Positions 32,018-41,535 of a stretch of 64,000 bases of DNA are shown here, piece after piece. This DNA comes from Enterobacter huaxiensis (GTDB lineage Bacteria; Pseudomonadota; Gammaproteobacteria; Enterobacterales; Enterobacteriaceae): positions 558,001-622,000 of the forward strand of contig NZ_CP043342.1 of NCBI RefSeq assembly GCF_003594935.2. Direction: 5' to 3'. Each line of letters begins with the position of its first letter. The stretch's first letter is position 1. The notes beneath the pieces were generated by a model that did no database searches, had not been told where the DNA came from, and worked only from the letters and a program-made list of their open reading frames with translations. The position numbers and the translations under genes are program-made.

Positions 32018-33907
32018 TTAGTTAACAGGCATTGCCTCAAACACCAGCGTTTCCAGCGGCTGCAGCGTAATCACCACCGCGTTTTGGTACTCCTCCGGTA
32101 CGGTTACATTACTGCCGTACACCGCTTTCAGACTAAACTGCGCCGCGTTTCCTGTTGGGATTTCGAAATCTTTCGCCAGATCCAGGAAGTAGCTTTGCGG
32201 CTTATCCGACGGGTTACGCAAGCCGAAAATCGCTTTGTCCTTGCTCCAGGATGCCCAGCCGTAAACCTGCAGTGCGGTTGGGTCGCCGCCAATCCAGTGG
32301 GTATCCACCAGCACGCTGGCGTTATCTCGCGACCACTTCGCCGCCTGCGCCAGGGTGTCCCACTTCGCCTTATTCAGCATTGACGGTGTGATATACAGCT
32401 CCTGCAGCTGCGTGCCGGTCGCGAAATAGCTCCAGACCTGATCGGCAAAGTCGGCATCCGTTTGCACTTTCTCCAGGCCGTAATAGGCGTTCTCAGCGCT
32501 GACGATCCCGTGGTACATCAGCGAGTTCAGCGGGAACAGCGGGCCTTTGCGTACGATGGAGCGGTAAGTTTCGGCGTCGCGGTAGGTTATCCACTGCTGT
32601 ACCGGCGTGCCGGGACCGTACAGGTTGATGTCATCCCCCTGGCGCCAGATTGAATCAGCGTAGAACAGCCAGGACGGGCTGGCGTCGGTGCCGGTGGTCA
32701 GGTTGATAAACAGGTCCGGGTTTGCGCTACGCATGTTATGCAGCAGGGCGATGGATGCGTCAAAATCCGATGCAAACGGACTGCCCTTAATGTGCGAGTT
32801 GGCATTGCCCATTCCGTCGAGCTTGAACGAGGTAATATGCTCGTTTTTGATCAGCTTAACGATCTGTTCATTGAAGTTTTTAAAGTAGTTCGGTCCCGAT
32901 AATGCCAGCTTCCCGTCTACCGTTTCGAACCCGTACTCTTTTGCATGCGAGACACGAATATCGCGCGGTTTGTTATAACCGCCCCACGGCGAGAGCCATA
33001 GCCCGACGGAGCTGTGCAGGCTGTCGGCCTTCTCCCGTACCTTGCCAAAACCGTTGCTGAATGCCGGGCCGAAGAGCCAGCGCCCGGTGCGATCGTCCCA
33101 GCCGTCGTCCAGCAGGAACGCGTCCAGCGCTACACCGCGCCCGATAATAAATTCCTTATTCCATTCGTCCATTCGCCTGATTACATCCTGCTCGGAATAG
33201 GGCGTAAAGAAGCCGATGTCCATCCAGCTGTTGTAGTGCAGGTAAGGCTTATATGGCCGGGGACGCACGGCATCGATAAACTCGTTCACGCTGCGGCGCA
33301 GCTGGTTGGTTTCCGGGAAGGTGCCAAAATAAGTGGTATAGCTGACCGGCGTCTCCGGCAGAATCGGCGTTTTCAGTTCTACATTAAGGTTGGTTGTCGC
33401 TTCATAGGCGTAGGTATTGACGATCGGTTTATCCGGCAGGATGAAGAACGAATCAGCAACGATCGGTGAGCTATTGATCGCGCCGTCAACGTAAGGTGCC
33501 TGAGACTGCTTTTTGGTCGGGAAGAAGGTGATTTTCGCCACGTCTCGCGGCTGGCCCACCGCTAAAATGGTGTAGTCGATACTGGCGTATTTACCCTTCA
33601 GCAGGTTCAGCTTCACCGTCACGTTAAAATCCGGATGGGTGAAGTCAATGACGATTGCACCGTCCTGCTTTTCGACGTGCTTGATGGTGAAATCCGCGGT
33701 GTGGATTTTTGTCTCATCCGGCAGCGTCAGAAAGAACAGCTCCTGCGGCGTGAGCGGATGGTTAGCCTTATTGTCCTTAACCACTACCGTTGAGTTTGCA
33801 TCGTCAAACGAAAGGGCAATATTGTCGTTCTTTAGCGCGTAGGTGGCAGCCAGAGCGCCATGAGAAACAGAGAGAGCCAGCAGCGAGAGAGTGAGCACTT
33901 TTTTCAT
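32018..33907 (-). CDS. Exported GH36-like alpha-galactosidase / alpha-N-acetylgalactosaminidase
   Basis: The 629-residue protein has a Sec signal peptide (MKKVLTLSLLALSVSHGALA, cut near residue 20), an N-terminal beta-sandwich (to about 220) and a TIM barrel with GH36/GH-D signatures: HYNSWMDIGFFT, LLDDGWDD, VGLWLSPWGGYNKP, FKLDGMGN and WRQGDDINLYG. By family comparison Asp 364 (KLDGM) is the likely nucleophile and Asp 425 or 426 the acid/base. It probably removes terminal alpha-galactose or alpha-GalNAc in the periplasm; the aga location favours GalNAc. It is 15 bases after the MalY-like gene and probably the last gene of that operon. Confidence 0.8.
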   Translation of the reverse strand: MKKVLTLSLLALSVSHGALAATYALKNDNIALSFDDANSTVVVKDNKANHPLTPQELFFLTLPDETKIHTADFTIKHVEKQDGAIVIDFTHPDFNVTVKLNLLKGKYASIDYTILAVGQPRDVAKITFFPTKKQSQAPYVDGAINSSPIVADSFFILPDKPIVNTYAYEATTNLNVELKTPILPETPVSYTTYFGTFPETNQLRRSVNEFIDAVRPRPYKPYLHYNSWMDIGFFTPYSEQDVIRRMDEWNKEFIIGRGVALDAFLLDDGWDDRTGRWLFGPAFSNGFGKVREKADSLHSSVGLWLSPWGGYNKPRDIRVSHAKEYGFETVDGKLALSGPNYFKNFNEQIVKLIKNEHITSFKLDGMGNANSHIKGSPFASDFDASIALLHNMRSANPDLFINLTTGTDASPSWLFYADSIWRQGDDINLYGPGTPVQQWITYRDAETYRSIVRKGPLFPLNSLMYHGIVSAENAYYGLEKVQTDADFADQVWSYFATGTQLQELYITPSMLNKAKWDTLAQAAKWSRDNASVLVDTHWIGGDPTALQVYGWASWSKDKAIFGLRNPSDKPQSYFLDLAKDFEIPTGNAAQFSLKAVYGSNVTVPEEYQNAVVITLQPLETLVFEAMPVN

Positions 33908-33922
33908 CAGTTAAGATCCTAA

Positions 33923-35095
33923 TCAGTAATGCTTCAGCATTCGGTTGATGGATTGCTCCAGCCAGTAGCGCTGGGTGCCGAAGTTAATCCGCAGGTAGTT
34001 TTCGCCGTTTTGCACGTAGTGGCTGCCGTCTTCAATCACGACACCGGCCTGCTGGGCGAAATGTTGGGTCAACGCTGTGGCGCTGCGGTCGTCGGCGCTT
34101 ACGTCTATCCAGGCCAGATACGACGACTCCGGGTTCATCATCTTCCACGCCGGGAAGTGGGTCTGAATAGCGTCCGCAAGGTAGCGGGCGTTCCCTTGCA
34201 GATAGCCGTTCAGCGCGTCAAGCCAGGGCAGGCCGTGCTGGTAGGCCAGGATAATCCCCCATACGCCGAACATATTGGGTGAGGTAATCGAGTTCTTCTC
34301 AAGCTGCTGGCGGAAGCGCTGGCGCAGCGAATCGTCAGGGATCATGGAGTAGGACGTTTTCAGCCCGCCCAGGTTGAAGGCTTTATTTGGCGACGTCAGC
34401 ACGATCAGGTTGTCCAGTGCGGCACAGCCCGAGGTCAGACAGCTGACGAACGTGCCGTCCAGAATATGCTCGGCGTGAACCTCATCGACCACCAGAATGG
34501 TGCCGTAGCGTTTACAGAGATCGGAGACCTGGCGTATCTCATCCGCGCGCCAGATCCTGCCCGAGGGGTTATGCGGCGAGCAGAAGAACCACAGTTTTGG
34601 ACGGTGGGTTTTGAGCTGCTCTTCAATCAGATCAAAATCCAGCTGATAGCGGTTTTCTACCACGCGAAGCGGGTTAGCAAGCACCCGCACGCCCTGGCGG
34701 TGCGCCGCCATCGCAAAGGGATCGTAGACCGGCGTGTTCATCATCACGCTGTCGCCGGGCGAGCAGAACGCCTGGACCGTGTAATGCAGCGTGGAGACGG
34801 TGCCGTAGGTCAGGGTGATCCACGACTTCTCCACCTCAACCTGATGACGCGTGCGCTGGAAGGCCATCACCGCGTCGTAAAATTCGTCGAAGCACCAGGT
34901 ATAGCCAAAGGTGCCGTGCTCCACGATGCGCTGGAAGCCTTCAATAACGGCCGGCGGCGAGGTGAAATCCATATCTGCGATCCACAGCGGGATAAACCCC
35001 TGCGGGACATCCCCGAAGCGCGAGCAGACAAACGCATGATCCCATTTACGGCACTTATCGCTTTTACGCTCGATGATTTTATCGAAATCAAACAC
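33923..35095 (-). CDS. MalY/PatB-type PLP enzyme (cystathionine beta-lyase family)
   Basis: The 390-residue protein is a fold-type I aminotransferase-like enzyme of the MalY/PatB group. Visible family marks are PLWIADMDF (about 36-44), SPHNPSGR, VVDEVHAEH and the PLP-lysine motif TSPNKAFNLGGLKTS. E. coli MalY has beta-C-S lyase activity and also represses MalT. Here the gene follows a MalX-like EIICB with a 12-base gap, as in the E. coli malXY pair, but no malI-like regulator is next to it. Whether it is an enzyme, a regulator or both in this locus is unknown. Confidence 0.82.
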   Translation of the reverse strand: MFDFDKIIERKSDKCRKWDHAFVCSRFGDVPQGFIPLWIADMDFTSPPAVIEGFQRIVEHGTFGYTWCFDEFYDAVMAFQRTRHQVEVEKSWITLTYGTVSTLHYTVQAFCSPGDSVMMNTPVYDPFAMAAHRQGVRVLANPLRVVENRYQLDFDLIEEQLKTHRPKLWFFCSPHNPSGRIWRADEIRQVSDLCKRYGTILVVDEVHAEHILDGTFVSCLTSGCAALDNLIVLTSPNKAFNLGGLKTSYSMIPDDSLRQRFRQQLEKNSITSPNMFGVWGIILAYQHGLPWLDALNGYLQGNARYLADAIQTHFPAWKMMNPESSYLAWIDVSADDRSATALTQHFAQQAGVVIEDGSHYVQNGENYLRINFGTQRYWLEQSINRMLKHY

Positions 35096-35107
35096 AACAA
35101 CCCCCTG

Positions 35108-36679
35108 TTAGATTAAGGCTTCAATGCCGGTTTTGACGCTCTGCACCTGAGGGCCGATGATCACCTGCACGCTGTGAGCATCCAGCACCACCACCGACAG
35201 AGCGCCAGCCGCTTTCAGCGCCTGCTGATCGATAAGCCCCATCTCCTTCACCACCAGGCGCAAGCGGGTGATGCAGTTGTCGAGCGACTCGATATTCTCT
35301 TTGCCGCCGAGCGCACGCAGGATAAGCCCGTGATCGTATTTCGATTTTCCACGCGCGCGGGTGTTGGCTTCGACGGCCTGCTGCGCGCCCTGCGCGTCCA
35401 CCTCACGGCCCGGCGTTTTGATATCGTGTTTGAGGATGTACCAGCGGAAGACGAAGAAGTAGATGGCAAACCAGGCAATGCCCACCGGGAACAGCAGATA
35501 CCATTTGGTCGACATCCCCTGCATCACGCCGAAGATCAGCAGATCCAAAATCCCGCCGTCGGTGTTGCCGATGGTTACCCCCAGCAGGGCCATCACCATC
35601 AGCGCCAGGCCCGACATCACGATATGGAAGGCGTAAAGCGCGGGGGCGATAAACAGGAACAGAAACTCAATCGGTTCTGAAATACCGGTAACGACGGAAA
35701 CCAGCACGCCGGAAAGCAGCAGCCCCTTAATCACCGGGCGGTTTTCCGGACGCGCGGTGCGGTAGATGGCGTACGCCACGGCAGGCAGGCCAAAGATAAA
35801 GGTCGGCATAAAGCCTTGCGAAAGAAACGCGGTAACGTGCGGGCTAAACGGCAGTCCGGCTTTCAGCTCGGCGTAGAAGATATTCAGCGCGCCGGCCACT
35901 TCATGGCCGTTGACCATCTCAATGCCGCCTGCCGGCGTGAAGCGCACCATCGCCAGCAGAATATGGTGCAGACCAAAGGGTTTAAGCAGCAGCACGCCTA
36001 CGCCGTAGAGGAACGGTCCGAAAACGCTGGTGCTCTGGATGATATGACCAATTCCGGCAATCCCCAGCGCCACGTATTCCCACAACAGCGGGATAAACAG
36101 CCCGACCAGCGACAGCGTGAGTGCGCTAATGATGGGCACGAAACGAATGCCGCTAAAGAACGCAAAGGCGTCATGCAGCACCGTGTCCTGAAAACGCTCG
36201 TGCAGGAAATAGACGATCACCCCCACCACGATGCCGCCCAGCACGCCCATCTCCAGGGTCTGGATCCCCAGCACGATCGATTGTCCTACCTGTCTCATGG
36301 TGGCGGCGTCGGCAAGCTGGTGGGTGGCGGTCAGGTAGTAGTTGATGCTCATGTTCATCAGCATGTAGCCAACGAACCCGGCAAAGGCGCCCACGGCCTT
36401 GTTGCGTTTGGCGAGGCCCATCGGGATCGCCATGGCAAACATCAGCGGCAGATAGGTAAAGGCGAAGCCGCCCACCATGGCGATAAAGCCAAAGGTTAGC
36501 TGCGTTAACTCGCCGCCCAGAAAGGGAAAACTTTTAATAGTTGAAGGGCTGGTGACGGAGCTACCGATACCCAGCAGCAACCCCATAAAGGCCAGCAGAG
36601 AGACCGGGAACATAAACGTCTTTCCCAGGCTTTGGAAAAATTCCCACGCTTTCGATTTAAACGACTTTTCCTGTGTCAT
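35108..36679 (-). CDS. PTS EIICB transporter, glucose/maltose type (MalX-like)
   Basis: The 523-residue protein has an N-terminal EIIC domain of the glucose superfamily (about ten helices, to residue 410) with TGISEPIEFLFLFIAPALYA, then a linker and an EIIB domain with the phosphorylation site Cys 469 in LDNCITRLRL. It has no EIIA domain, so it should depend on Crr (EIIA-Glc) as MalX does. The ATG at 36679 is preceded by GAGGAG. Position between kbaY and the GH36 gene suggests a role in taking up a galactosamine- or GalNAc-related sugar, but its substrate cannot be read from the sequence. Confidence 0.85.
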   Translation of the reverse strand: MTQEKSFKSKAWEFFQSLGKTFMFPVSLLAFMGLLLGIGSSVTSPSTIKSFPFLGGELTQLTFGFIAMVGGFAFTYLPLMFAMAIPMGLAKRNKAVGAFAGFVGYMLMNMSINYYLTATHQLADAATMRQVGQSIVLGIQTLEMGVLGGIVVGVIVYFLHERFQDTVLHDAFAFFSGIRFVPIISALTLSLVGLFIPLLWEYVALGIAGIGHIIQSTSVFGPFLYGVGVLLLKPFGLHHILLAMVRFTPAGGIEMVNGHEVAGALNIFYAELKAGLPFSPHVTAFLSQGFMPTFIFGLPAVAYAIYRTARPENRPVIKGLLLSGVLVSVVTGISEPIEFLFLFIAPALYAFHIVMSGLALMVMALLGVTIGNTDGGILDLLIFGVMQGMSTKWYLLFPVGIAWFAIYFFVFRWYILKHDIKTPGREVDAQGAQQAVEANTRARGKSKYDHGLILRALGGKENIESLDNCITRLRLVVKEMGLIDQQALKAAGALSVVVLDAHSVQVIIGPQVQSVKTGIEALI

Positions 36680-36709
36680 GTAGGGACTCCTCGGATTTTT
36701 AGGATAATG

Positions 36710-36741
36710 GAAGGCGCTGTCCGGCTTAAGGACGCGCCTTC
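36710..36741 (-). promoter_or_regulatory. Hairpin and possible promoter upstream of the EIICB gene
   Basis: Arms GAAGGCGC and GCGCCTTC form a perfect 8-bp stem in the 116-base gap between kbaY and the EIICB gene. It has no T run, so it may be a processing or stability element. On the minus strand a possible promoter lies just before it: -35 TTACAT (36778-36783), 18-base spacer, -10 TATAAG (36754-36759). No AgaR-like operator is seen in this gap. Confidence 0.4.
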
Positions 36742-36795
36742 ATATTTGCGAGGCTTATAGTTATTTTTTAGGTATTGATGTAATGCGCGATGGGA

Positions 36796-37680
<885 letters not shown>

Positions 37681-38829
37681 TTAAGCCTGCCACGGATGAA
37701 TAACAACGCCCTGAACTACCCGGTTGACCGTGCCGCTGGCCGATGGCGTATCGGGCGTATTGCCTACGCTGAGCGACTGAGTGAGTGCAAAGACCTGGGC
37801 ATACATCAGGAAGCAGAACGCCTGTTCCATATCGATAAACGGCCGTGAAGGCGGCAGCAGGATGTGCGGACCCGCTTCAATCACCGGATCGCTTTCAGCG
37901 GCGATGGCGACGACGCGCAGGGCCTGACGATCGCGGCGCAGCTCGGCCAGCAGATCCAGATCGTACTGACGCGTATACGGATGGCTGGAGATAAACACCA
38001 CCACCAGCGTTTCGCTATCGACCAGAGACTTAGGCCCGTGACGGAAGCCCGTTGGGGAGTCGTAAAATGCCGCCAGCTTGCCCGCCGTCAGCTCCAGCAC
38101 CTTCAGCGCCGATTCGCGCGCCGCGCCCTGCAGGCCGCCGCTTCCCAGATAGACAACGCGCTTCCACGGCTCGCAGCCAAAGACGCCGTGGCTGAAATCG
38201 CCGAGTGAGGCGAGGATCGCCTGACAGCGATCTGCCACGTCGCGGAAGGTGTGGCTATTGATCGTTTCCGGAGCGAACACGGCCAGACAGCTTGCCATCA
38301 TGGTGGTGATGCTGCTGGTCATCGCGAACCCGCGATCGTGCGTTTCGGCAGGCATCAGCAGGGCACAGGCGTTATCGCTGTCGACGGCGTTCTGGTACAG
38401 GCTCCCCGCCTCGTTGCAGGTAATCGACAGGTGGTAGCACTCCGGCACGAACTGATTTGCCAGCTCGACGGCCGCGACGCTTTCCGGGCTGTTGCCGGAG
38501 CGGGCAAACGAAATCAGCAGCAGCGGATGCGCAGGGCTGAAGTAGTCCATCGGGTTCGTGACCAGATCGGTTGTTGGGACGGCAGTGAAGTTTTTCCCCG
38601 TGTAGCTCGCGAGCCAGGGAGAAACGATATCGCCGATAAAGGCGGACGTGCCCGCGCCGGTCAGGACGATCCTCAGATCGTCCTTGCGCAGCAGCGGCGT
38701 CAGGAAACTGTCGATTGAAGCACGCAGGCTATCGATGTTGTTAAGCGAGCGGATCCAGCTGGCAGGCTGCTGGCGGATCTCTTCCTCGGTCCAGGTGCCG
38801 GTTGTCGCGGCGGTAGTGGTGTGTGGCAT
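37681..38829 (-). CDS. agaS: Galactosamine-6-phosphate deaminase/isomerase AgaS
   Basis: AgaS converts galactosamine-6-phosphate to tagatose-6-phosphate with release of ammonia; genetic work in E. coli showed that AgaS, not AgaI, performs this step. The 382-residue protein has two SIS domains, the first with LTGAGTSAFIGD and ISFARSGNSPESVAA, the second with YLGSGGLQGAARESALKVLELT. It is the first gene of its transcript, with AgaR-like operators upstream. No agaI is present in the window, in line with AgaS being sufficient. Confidence 0.95.
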   Translation of the reverse strand: MPHTTTAATTGTWTEEEIRQQPASWIRSLNNIDSLRASIDSFLTPLLRKDDLRIVLTGAGTSAFIGDIVSPWLASYTGKNFTAVPTTDLVTNPMDYFSPAHPLLLISFARSGNSPESVAAVELANQFVPECYHLSITCNEAGSLYQNAVDSDNACALLMPAETHDRGFAMTSSITTMMASCLAVFAPETINSHTFRDVADRCQAILASLGDFSHGVFGCEPWKRVVYLGSGGLQGAARESALKVLELTAGKLAAFYDSPTGFRHGPKSLVDSETLVVVFISSHPYTRQYDLDLLAELRRDRQALRVVAIAAESDPVIEAGPHILLPPSRPFIDMEQAFCFLMYAQVFALTQSLSVGNTPDTPSASGTVNRVVQGVVIHPWQA

Positions 38830-38882
38830 AACTCAGTCCTTAGTCGTGTGAATTCCACATCAGACGCTGGCAATCGTGTCGC

Positions 38883-38906
38883 TATCTTTCGTTTCGTTTC
38901 ACTTGT
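38883..38906 (-). promoter_or_regulatory. AgaR-like operator 1 upstream of agaS
   Basis: The core TTTCGTTTCGTTTCACTT fits the AgaR pattern TTTC-R-TTT-Y-R-TTT-Y-N-Y-TT at every position. It lies 54 bases upstream of the agaS start, suitable for repression by AgaR. Confidence 0.75.
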
Positions 38907-38959
38907 TCACTTAAGCAGTTAAATAAAATCTATAGAAAAGAAATCGAAACTTCAATGGA

Positions 38960-38983
38960 AGAAAAGAAATAAAACGAAAAGTG
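38960..38983 (-). promoter_or_regulatory. AgaR-like operator 2 upstream of agaS
   Basis: In reverse orientation the core AGAAATAAAACGAAA fits the same AgaR pattern with few mismatches. It is embedded in a long purine-rich tract with many RAAA repeats (38934-39028). Confidence 0.55.
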
Positions 38984-39017
38984 TGATCGTGAAAGGAAAG
39001 GGAAAGTTTAAGGAAAG

Positions 39018-39053
39018 GAAAAGAAAGGCCTTACGATCGGGTGCCGTAAGGCC
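39018..39053 (-). terminator. Intrinsic terminator after agaA
   Basis: On the minus strand the stem GGCCTTACG...CGTAAGGCC (9 bp, perfect) is followed by TTTCTTTTCC. It ends the kbaZ-agaVWEFA transcript 23 bases after the agaA stop. Confidence 0.78.
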
Positions 39054-39075
39054 AACAGGAGACACAATGAAAGGG

Positions 39076-40209
39076 CTAAAGGGGGAGAGCCTGGCCCTGA
39101 ATCCAGATCTGCTGGAGGTGTAAACCCCCGTCCAGCGCAATGATATTGGCGCGTTTACCCGGGGCTAAGGATCCGAGCTGACCGTCAATGCCCAGCAGCC
39201 GGGCAGGGTGCAGCGAGGCCATATGTATAGCGTCTTCTGCGGTGACGCCCGCATACTCCACCATATTCCTGACCGCAGCATCCAGCGACAGCGTGCTGCC
39301 CGCCAGCCCGCCGGAGCCGGTTCGAACCACGCCGTTTTGCATCGAGACCTCTTCACCACAGAGCGTATACCGTCCGTCAGGCATACCTGCCGCCTGCATG
39401 GCATCGGTAATCAGCACCACGCGATCCTGCGCGCAGCAGCAGCATAAGCGCATCGCCCCGGGATGGACGTGGTGGCCGTCGGCAATCAGCTCCAGCCACG
39501 CCCGTTTGTCCGTCAGCCCTGCGCCGACCATGCCGGGCTCTCTGTGGTGCAGCCCCGTCATGCCGTTGTAGCAGTGAACCAGCCCGCTGGCACCCGCATC
39601 AAACGCGGCAAGAGTTTGCCGGTACGTGGCAGCGCTGTGGCCCAGCATCACGCGTATCCCGCGCTGTTTAAGATGATGAATGGCCTGCAGCGCGCCGGGC
39701 TTTTCTGGCGCGAGCGCCACCACCCGCAGCGTGCCCTGTGAAACGTCAACCAGCCTGTCCAGCTCGGCGATATCCAGCTCCCGGAACAGCTCAGGCGGAT
39801 GCGCCCCTTTGTTCTGCGGCGTAAAGTATGGTCCTTCAAGATAGCTGCCCAGGATCTGCGCGCCGGGGCCGCCGGACTGACTGCGCCGGGCGATACGCAT
39901 CAGCGCGGCGTGGATGGCCTCCAGCGGCGCGGTCACGGTGGTGGGCAGAAATGCGCCCACGCCTTCGCGGGCTTTATGCATTGCCAGGGTGTCCAGCACG
40001 TCGGGCGCATCATCCATGACGTCCACGCCCGCGCCGCCGTGGACGTGCGTATCGATATAGGCCGGGCAAAGCCGCTCCGCATCGCGCGTCATAACGCCCG
40101 CCGGAATGGGTTCAATCGCCGCAACCGTGCCGCTTTCAATGCGTAGCTGATGGTCGTCCAGCCAGCCCTGTTCGGTCAGCACCCGTCGTGCGCGCAGCAG
40201 CTGGCTCAT
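39076..40209 (-). CDS. agaA: N-acetylgalactosamine-6-phosphate deacetylase AgaA
   Basis: AgaA removes the acetyl group from GalNAc-6-phosphate to give galactosamine-6-phosphate. The 377-residue amidohydrolase shows IDTHVHGGAG, the metal-ligand Glu in GSYLEGPYF, VMLGHSAAT, GLVHCYNGM and the catalytic Asp in LITDAMQAAGMPDG. The ATG at 40209 overlaps the agaF stop in an ATGA arrangement, so the two are translationally coupled and the upstream in-frame start is not used. It closes the operon. Confidence 0.94.
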   Translation of the reverse strand: MSQLLRARRVLTEQGWLDDHQLRIESGTVAAIEPIPAGVMTRDAERLCPAYIDTHVHGGAGVDVMDDAPDVLDTLAMHKAREGVGAFLPTTVTAPLEAIHAALMRIARRSQSGGPGAQILGSYLEGPYFTPQNKGAHPPELFRELDIAELDRLVDVSQGTLRVVALAPEKPGALQAIHHLKQRGIRVMLGHSAATYRQTLAAFDAGASGLVHCYNGMTGLHHREPGMVGAGLTDKRAWLELIADGHHVHPGAMRLCCCCAQDRVVLITDAMQAAGMPDGRYTLCGEEVSMQNGVVRTGSGGLAGSTLSLDAAVRNMVEYAGVTAEDAIHMASLHPARLLGIDGQLGSLAPGKRANIIALDGGLHLQQIWIQGQALPL

Positions 40210-40640
40210 ATCCCTTCCTCGGCAGGGGCTTCCTCGCGACAGCGCCCCAGCTCGTCCACCAGGCTCGTCAGGCCGCGGTGTCCGCACTCCAGCGCCTGCA
40301 GACGAAACGCCTCGCTGCTTAATCCGTCGCGCTCCAGCACCATCTCCAGCAGCAGCTGCAGGTTGGTGCCGGTGATCACTTCGCTGCCCTGCCTTTGCAT
40401 CGCGAGCGTTGACGCCACGCGGAACGGCGTGCCGCCGAGCAGGTCGGTGAGAAACACAATATCGTGCTGCGCATCGAGTTCGCTCACCGCCTGCTCAAGC
40501 TGAGCGGTCAGCCGCGCGGTGGTGGAGGTTTCCGGAAAATCGATGGCGATAAACTGCGGCTGCTCGCCGAGGATCTGCTTCATCGCCTGCTCAAGCCCGC
40601 TGGCAAACCCGCCGTGACCCGTCAAAATAATGCCTAACAT
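40206..40640 (-). CDS. agaF: GalNAc-specific PTS EIIA component AgaF
   Basis: AgaF accepts the phosphoryl group from HPr and passes it to AgaV. The 144-residue protein is a mannose-family EIIA with the phosphorylated His 9 in ILTGHGGFASG and the typical FLTDLLGGTPF segment. The ATG at 40640 is preferred because MLGIILTGHG is the conserved start. It lies 16 bases after agaE and overlaps agaA by 4 bases. Confidence 0.93.
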   Translation of the reverse strand: MLGIILTGHGGFASGLEQAMKQILGEQPQFIAIDFPETSTTARLTAQLEQAVSELDAQHDIVFLTDLLGGTPFRVASTLAMQRQGSEVITGTNLQLLLEMVLERDGLSSEAFRLQALECGHRGLTSLVDELGRCREEAPAEEGI

Positions 40641-40656
40641 CGCAACCTCTTTGCTT

Positions 40657-41535
40657 TTACAGGAAGTGACAGAATTTGCCGACAACGCCCAGCAGCACGG
40701 TGATACCGATCAGCCGCAGCGGGCTCCAGCCGCGGCGTACCAGCCAGAACATGGTCAGGGTGTAGACCAGCGGCAGGAACGCGGGCATCAGCTTGTCGAT
40801 GACGTCGGCCTGAAGCTTGACAACGGCATCACCCGCCTTGATTTCGAGCGTGGTATTGAGGCGAACGTAGGTTGCCACCAGCGCGCCGATCACCGTCATC
40901 CCGACGATAGACGCCGCGTGGCCGACCTTTTTGGTGTTGGCTTTAATCAGCGGAATGGCCGCGACGCCCATCCGGTAAGCGTAGTGCGCCAGGCCAAAAC
41001 GCAGGCCGAGGTGAACCACGTTAAACAGTACGATAAAGACCACCGCCCCCAGAATCGACCCTTGCAGCGCCAGGCTGGCACCAATACCGCCGCAGATGGG
41101 CAGCAGGGTTAGCCAGAACATGGCGTCGCCGATGCCGCCGAGCGGCGCGCCGACGGCAATTTTGGTGCTCTGGATGCTGTTCACATCCTGCTTGGACCGC
41201 TCCATCGCCAGAATGATGCCGATAACAAAGGTCACCAGAAACGGGTGGGTGTTAAAGAAGCCCATATGGCCTTTCATCGCCCGCGCCAGGTCCCGCTTGT
41301 TGGTGTGGATCTTTTTCAGCGCGGGCAGCAGCCCGTACAGCCAGCCGGAGGCCTGCATACGTTCGTAGTTGAACGAGGCCTGCAGCAGCATGGAACGCCA
41401 GGCCACGCGGTTAATATCCTTTTTCGTCAGCTCGGCACCGATGTTTTGGTCTTCGTAGACGTTTTCATTCACGCCGGTCAGCAGCGTTTCTTCGCTTTCA
41501 GACACGCCCGGCAGGGTAGTTTGGTTAGATGCCAT
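40657..41535 (-). CDS. agaE: GalNAc-specific PTS EIID component AgaE
   Basis: AgaE is one of the two membrane subunits of the mannose-type GalNAc transporter. The 292-residue protein begins with a cytoplasmic part (LTKKDINRVAWRSMLLQASF) and contains NTHPFLVTFVIGIILAME and the family motif APLGGIGDAMFW before its C-terminal membrane segments. Length equals that of the E. coli and Klebsiella AgaE. Its start overlaps the agaW end by 11 bases. Confidence 0.94.
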   Translation of the reverse strand: MASNQTTLPGVSESEETLLTGVNENVYEDQNIGAELTKKDINRVAWRSMLLQASFNYERMQASGWLYGLLPALKKIHTNKRDLARAMKGHMGFFNTHPFLVTFVIGIILAMERSKQDVNSIQSTKIAVGAPLGGIGDAMFWLTLLPICGGIGASLALQGSILGAVVFIVLFNVVHLGLRFGLAHYAYRMGVAAIPLIKANTKKVGHAASIVGMTVIGALVATYVRLNTTLEIKAGDAVVKLQADVIDKLMPAFLPLVYTLTMFWLVRRGWSPLRLIGITVLLGVVGKFCHFL

